Positions 5,936 to 8,310 of a DNA stretch of 8,310 nt are shown one piece after another. The stretch spans positions 1 through 8,310 of the forward strand of contig CAMLGD010000148.1 in NCBI GenBank assembly GCA_946479405.1. Direction: 5' to 3'. The DNA comes from an uncultured Vogesella sp. (GTDB lineage: Bacteria; Pseudomonadota; Gammaproteobacteria; Burkholderiales; Chromobacteriaceae). Position 1 is the first letter of the stretch; each line of letters opens with the position of its first letter. The notes beneath the pieces are model-generated. The model saw only the letters and a list, made by a program, of their open reading frames with translations, had not been told where the DNA came from and ran no database searches. The translations under genes and the position numbers were made by a program.

Positions 5936-6756
5936 AACAGGTTGTCCACCGTGGTGCTGACTTCATGCAGGTGCGGCAGCGCCTCCGCCAGCTTGTCGGT
6001 GCTGACCCCCAGCTCGGCCAGCAGCGGCTGCGGCAGCGTGGCCTGCATTTCTTCCTCGCTCATGCCGTGGTTGAAACCGGCCACGATGTAGGACGCCAGC
6101 CCGGTCAGCAGCGCGTAGTGCGACACCTGCGACGGCTCGGCCAGCTGGTGCTGATCGCGGATCGCCTGCTGGATGGCATCCGGAAAATTCCAGCGCCGCG
6201 CCAGCTCGGCGCCCACTTCGGTCAGATCCATGCCCAGCACCATGCGCTCGGTGGCCAGCCGCTCGGCGCCGCCTTCCACCACGCGGTCGATGCGCACCGC
6301 CTTTTCCGGCTCGGCCACGTGCAGCACCAGCTCGCCGATATTGGCCAGCAGGCCGCAGGTATACGCCAGCTGCGCATCCTGCGCCGCCAGCTTGGCCAGC
6401 ACCTTGCAGGTATTGGCCATCTCGAAACTGCGGCCCCAGAAACCCTTCATGTCAAAGCCGGGAATCGCCATGCTGGCGCCGGCGATGCCGGAAGCGATCA
6501 CCAGCATGCGCACATTGTCGAAGCCCAGCATCACCACCGCGTCGTGCAGCGAGCCGATGCTGCGGCTGCCACCGAAGCGCGCGCTGTTGGCCAGCCGCAG
6601 CACGCGCGCGCTCAGTACCTGGTCGTGCACCACCTTGTCGGTGATGTCATCGATGTTGACGTTGCTGTCCTGGAAGCTGGCAATCAGCTCCTGCACTACC
6701 TTGGGCACCATCGGCAGCCGCCCGGCGGCCTGATCGAAAAGTTCTGCTACCTTCAT
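5932..6756 (-). CDS. HDOD-domain signalling protein
   Basis: This 274-residue protein is built around one HDOD domain at about residues 12-205. Visible landmarks are LPMVPKVVQEL at 14-24, the typical DQVLSARVLRLANSARFG at 45-62, SLHDAVVMLGFDNVRML at 69-85, and GLLANIGELVLHVAEP at 135-150. HDOD proteins lack the catalytic His-Asp pair of HD phosphohydrolases and act as non-enzymatic signalling or scaffold modules. The exact role here is unknown, and no fused EAL, GGDEF or other output domain is present. The start at 6756 is chosen over an ATG seven codons upstream because AAGGGGAG lies six bases before it. The gene is preceded by the terminator of the reductase gene, so it is transcribed separately, and it converges with the ribonuclease gene. 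Confidence 0.9.
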   Translation of the reverse strand: MKVAELFDQAAGRLPMVPKVVQELIASFQDSNVNIDDITDKVVHDQVLSARVLRLANSARFGGSRSIGSLHDAVVMLGFDNVRMLVIASGIAGASMAIPGFDMKGFWGRSFEMANTCKVLAKLAAQDAQLAYTCGLLANIGELVLHVAEPEKAVRIDRVVEGGAERLATERMVLGMDLTEVGAELARRWNFPDAIQQAIRDQHQLAEPSQVSHYALLTGLASYIVAGFNHGMSEEEMQATLPQPLLAELGVSTDKLAEALPHLHEVSTTVDNLL

Positions 6757-6762
6757 CGCGCA

Positions 6763-6770
6763 CTCCCCTT
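6763..6770 (-). promoter_or_regulatory. Ribosome binding site that fixes the HDOD start
   Basis: The minus strand reads AAGGGGAG six bases before the ATG at 6756. It lies downstream of the alternative ATG at 6777-6775, so the shorter protein (MKVAELF...) is preferred. Confidence 0.75.
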
Positions 6771-6855
6771 CCATCACTTGTTGTTGGCATTACCAGATGA
6801 GCTTAGGCAATGGTGATGGGATGTACAGGGAAATCGCCCGCCGGCAGCCAGGCAG

Positions 6856-6878
6856 AAAAAAACGGCCCGCAGGCCGTT
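6856..6878 (-). terminator. Intrinsic terminator of the ABC transporter/reductase operon
   Basis: On the minus strand AACGGCC (6878-6872) pairs with GGCCGTT (6867-6861) around a four-base loop, followed by a further T5 run (6860-6856), giving seven T in a row with the last stem bases. It lies about 70 bases after the reductase stop and separates that operon from the HDOD gene. Confidence 0.8.
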
Positions 6879-6945
6879 AAGGAGAGTCGCTCCTGCAGAC
6901 AGGAGATACACGGAAATCGGGATTGACTGGCGTCTGCGCGCCGCC

Positions 6946-7842
6946 TCAGGCTACCTCGCCGCCACGCGCCGCCTGCAGCAGCGCGAACCATTGCTGCCGA
7001 TCCAGCTGCAGCCGGCAGGCAGCGGCCGCCTCGTCCAGTGCGGCCAACTTGCGCGAGCCGACAATCGGCAGCGGCCGGCACGGGTGACGCATGAGCCAGG
7101 CCAGCGCCAGCACCGCGGTGCTGACGCCCAGCTCGGCCGCCAGCAGGTTCAGCGCGGCCGCCAGCAGCGGGTTGGCCGCAGCGTCGAACAGCCGGCCGCC
7201 GGCCAGCGGCGACCACAGCATCGGCCGCACGCCCAGCTGCAGGCACTGGTCGAAGCTGCCGTCGAACAGCGGGGCCAGGTGCAGCAGCGAGGCCTCGATC
7301 TGGTTGGTCACCAGCGTGGTGCGCGAGGCCAGCAGCGCGTACTGGCTGGGGCTGAAGTTGGACACGCCGAAGTGGCGCACCTTGCCGGCAGCGCGCAGCC
7401 GCTCGAAGGTTTCCGCCACCTCGTCAGGCTCCATCAGCGGGTCCGGGCGATGCAGCAGCAGCAGGTCAAGGTGATCGCTGCCCAGCTGCTGCAGCGAGTG
7501 GTGCACGCTGGCGGTGATGTGCGCCGCCGAGCTGTCGTAGTGCTTTACCCGCCAGCCGCGCGCCGCATCCGGCGGCTTGATGCCGCACTTGCTCACCAGC
7601 TGGATGGCGTCGCGCCGTGACGGGTGGGCCTTCAGCCAGCGGCCGAACAGCGCCTCGCAGCGAAAGCCGCCATACAGATCGGCGTGGTCGAAGGTGGTGA
7701 TGCCAAGACTGATGGCATGCTCCACCCACGCCGCCAGCGCGGTGTCGGTTAAGCCCCATTCGTCCAGCCGCCACAGCCCGGCCGCCACCGGCGACAGCAG
7801 CGGGCCGTCTGCGGCCAACCTTTGCAAGGCCAGCGTGCTCAT
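6946..7842 (-). CDS. Aldo/keto reductase, YdhF family
   Basis: This 298-residue protein matches the length and sequence pattern of E. coli YdhF as I remember it. It is an NADPH-dependent TIM-barrel reductase expected in the cytoplasm. The catalytic tetrad is visible: D52 and Y57 in TTFDHADLYGG, K85 in VSKCGI, and H131 in LLLHRPDPL. Other family segments are KVRHFGVSNFSPSQ at 154-167 and LPIVGSRKL at 258-266, the latter part of the cofactor phosphate-binding region. The start at 7842 is inside a longer open frame, but it is the only sensible one. It gives the family N-terminus and overlaps the stop of the upstream transporter gene by one base (TGATG), implying translational coupling. The natural substrate is unknown, and the neighbour suggests a compound linked to an imported sugar or polyol. 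Three copies of the TGCGGCCAAC word lie in this gene. Confidence 0.9.
   Translation of the reverse strand: MSTLALQRLAADGPLLSPVAAGLWRLDEWGLTDTALAAWVEHAISLGITTFDHADLYGGFRCEALFGRWLKAHPSRRDAIQLVSKCGIKPPDAARGWRVKHYDSSAAHITASVHHSLQQLGSDHLDLLLLHRPDPLMEPDEVAETFERLRAAGKVRHFGVSNFSPSQYALLASRTTLVTNQIEASLLHLAPLFDGSFDQCLQLGVRPMLWSPLAGGRLFDAAANPLLAAALNLLAAELGVSTAVLALAWLMRHPCRPLPIVGSRKLAALDEAAAACRLQLDRQQWFALLQAARGGEVA
7039..7048 (+). repeat. TGCGGCCAAC word, copy in the reductase gene (C-terminal part)
   Basis: TGCGGCCAAC is followed by TTGC. On the coding (minus) strand it reads TTG GCC GCA, encoding L-A-A in the RKLAALDE segment. Confidence 0.65.
7170..7180 (-). repeat. TGCGGCCAAC word, copy in the middle of the reductase gene
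   Basis: The minus strand reads TGCGGCCAACC, encoding A-A-N-P (GCG GCC AAC CCG). It is an 11-base match to the copies at 682, 2216 and 7810. Confidence 0.65.
7810..7826 (+). repeat. TGCGGCCAAC word, extended copy at the reductase N-terminus
   Basis: TGCGGCCAACCTTTGCA shares 16 bases with the copy at 682. On the coding strand it encodes Q-R-L-A-A through AGG TTG GCC GCA. AGG is an unexpected Arg codon in a gene that otherwise prefers CGC, which suggests the DNA word rather than the protein is being kept. Confidence 0.75.
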
Positions 7843-8310
7843 CAGGCGATGCGCGCTTCGGTTTGCGGGTCGAACAGCACCGCCTTGGACACGTCGAACA
7901 CCAGGTCCATGCTTTCGCCCGGATGCTTGGCTTCGGTCGGGTGGGTGCGGCAGCACACCTTGGTGTTGTTCAGCGACACGAACACCAGCGTGTCCGGGCC
8001 GGTCGGCTCGATCACGTCGATATGGCAGCTCATCTCCGGCAGGCCGTCGCGGTGCGCGGTGCGCGCGTCGGTGATCTGTTCCGGACGGATGCCGAAGATC
8101 ACTTCCTTGCCCACCCAGCCGGCCAGCTTGGCCTTGTCGTGCGGCAGCGGCAGCACCACGCAGCCCTTGTCGTCGCACACTTTCACACCGATCTGGCCGC
8201 CGGATTCCACCACCGTGGCCGGGATGAAGTTCATCGACGGCGAGCCGATGAAGCTGGCCACGAACAGGTTGGCCGGGTTGTCGTAGATCTCCTGCGGGCT
8301 GCCGAACTGC
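7842..8310 (-). CDS. ABC transporter ATP-binding protein, UgpC/MalK type (C-terminal part)
   Basis: The visible 155 residues are the end of an ATPase that enters from the right edge. They begin with QFGSPQEIYDNPANLFVASF, directly continuing to IGSPSMNF. This is the junction between the ATPase core and the C-terminal regulatory domain in the carbohydrate uptake (CUT1) family, which includes UgpC, MalK and MsmK. GKEVIFGIRPEQI marks the TOBE/OB-fold region, and the rest (IDVIEPTGPDTLVFVSL and the C-terminal FDVSKAVLFD) fits the same domain. The Walker A, Walker B and signature motifs lie outside the window. The substrate cannot be read from this part; glycerol-3-phosphate or a sugar or polyol is plausible. 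It overlaps the reductase start by one base and forms an operon with it. Confidence 0.88.
   Translation of the reverse strand, partial: QFGSPQEIYDNPANLFVASFIGSPSMNFIPATVVESGGQIGVKVCDDKGCVVLPLPHDKAKLAGWVGKEVIFGIRPEQITDARTAHRDGLPEMSCHIDVIEPTGPDTLVFVSLNNTKVCCRTHPTEAKHPGESMDLVFDVSKAVLFDPQTEARIA

Noticed and set aside
5854..6816. Long plus-strand frame (320 codons)
   Set aside because: It is antisense to the HDOD gene and begins in the palindromic terminator region. It has shadow-like composition.
7804..7811. GCCGTCTG, resembling the Neisseria uptake sequence GCCGTCTGAA
   Set aside because: It lacks the final AA and occurs once. The overlap with the TGCGGCCAAC word looks like chance.
7843..8178. 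N-terminal extension of the reductase frame
   Set aside because: The extension overlaps the transporter ATPase gene in another frame and has shadow-like composition. The YdhF-type N-terminus begins at 7842.
1..8310. CRISPR arrays, tRNA or rRNA genes, insertion sequences, prophage or defence genes
   Set aside because: No regularly spaced repeats, RNA gene signatures, transposase motifs or integration sites were seen on either strand.

Overview
This window is GC-rich, gene-dense bacterial chromosome. It has long uninterrupted reading frames, strong G/C preference at third codon positions and no sign of phage, insertion sequences or CRISPR. The gene set and protein similarities recalled from memory suggest a betaproteobacterium, most likely of the order Neisseriales (Chromobacterium/Vogesella/Aquitalea-like). 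That placement is an inference, because no rRNA or other marker gene is present.

Layout from left to right: (1) The N-terminal end of a leftward gene, probably a SAM-dependent methyltransferase (1-151), diverges from a rightward pair. The pair is a glyoxalase II-like metallo-beta-lactamase-fold hydrolase (251-901) and a small alkyltransferase-like protein whose MGMT cysteine is replaced by tryptophan (901-1227), joined by a TGATG overlap and closed by a strong hairpin terminator. (2) A monocistronic DeoR-family regulator that closely resembles GlpR (1434-2204) has a candidate GlpR half-site pair just before its start codon and its own terminator. (3) A leftward PleD-like diguanylate cyclase (3835-2267) has a degenerate receiver, a complete receiver and a GGEEF domain with an intact I-site. 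It shares a short divergent promoter region with (4) a rightward RNase II-family exoribonuclease (3964-5850). (5) A leftward HDOD signalling protein (6756-5932) converges on the ribonuclease gene, and the gap between them is filled with three consecutive inverted repeats. (6) A leftward operon at the right edge holds the C-terminal half of a UgpC/MalK-type ABC transporter ATPase (8310-7842), overlapped by one base by a YdhF-like aldo/keto reductase (7842-6946), followed by a terminator.

The genes are mostly housekeeping, signalling and stress functions: electrophile or alkylation protection (MBL hydrolase and ATL), glycerol-3-phosphate control (GlpR), c-di-GMP synthesis, RNA turnover, and solute uptake with a reductase. 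They do not form one pathway.

The most unusual feature is not a gene. The ten-base word TGCGGCCAAC occurs eight times on the two strands of this 8.3 kb window. Several copies extend to TGCGGCCAACSTTT. Two copies form a perfect 20-bp palindrome right after the ribonuclease stop codon, one copy overlaps the end of glpR, and five lie inside genes, partly carried by less favoured codons (TTG, CTT, AGG). This resembles the behaviour of DNA uptake sequences in Neisseriaceae, but the word differs from the known Neisseria uptake sequence.
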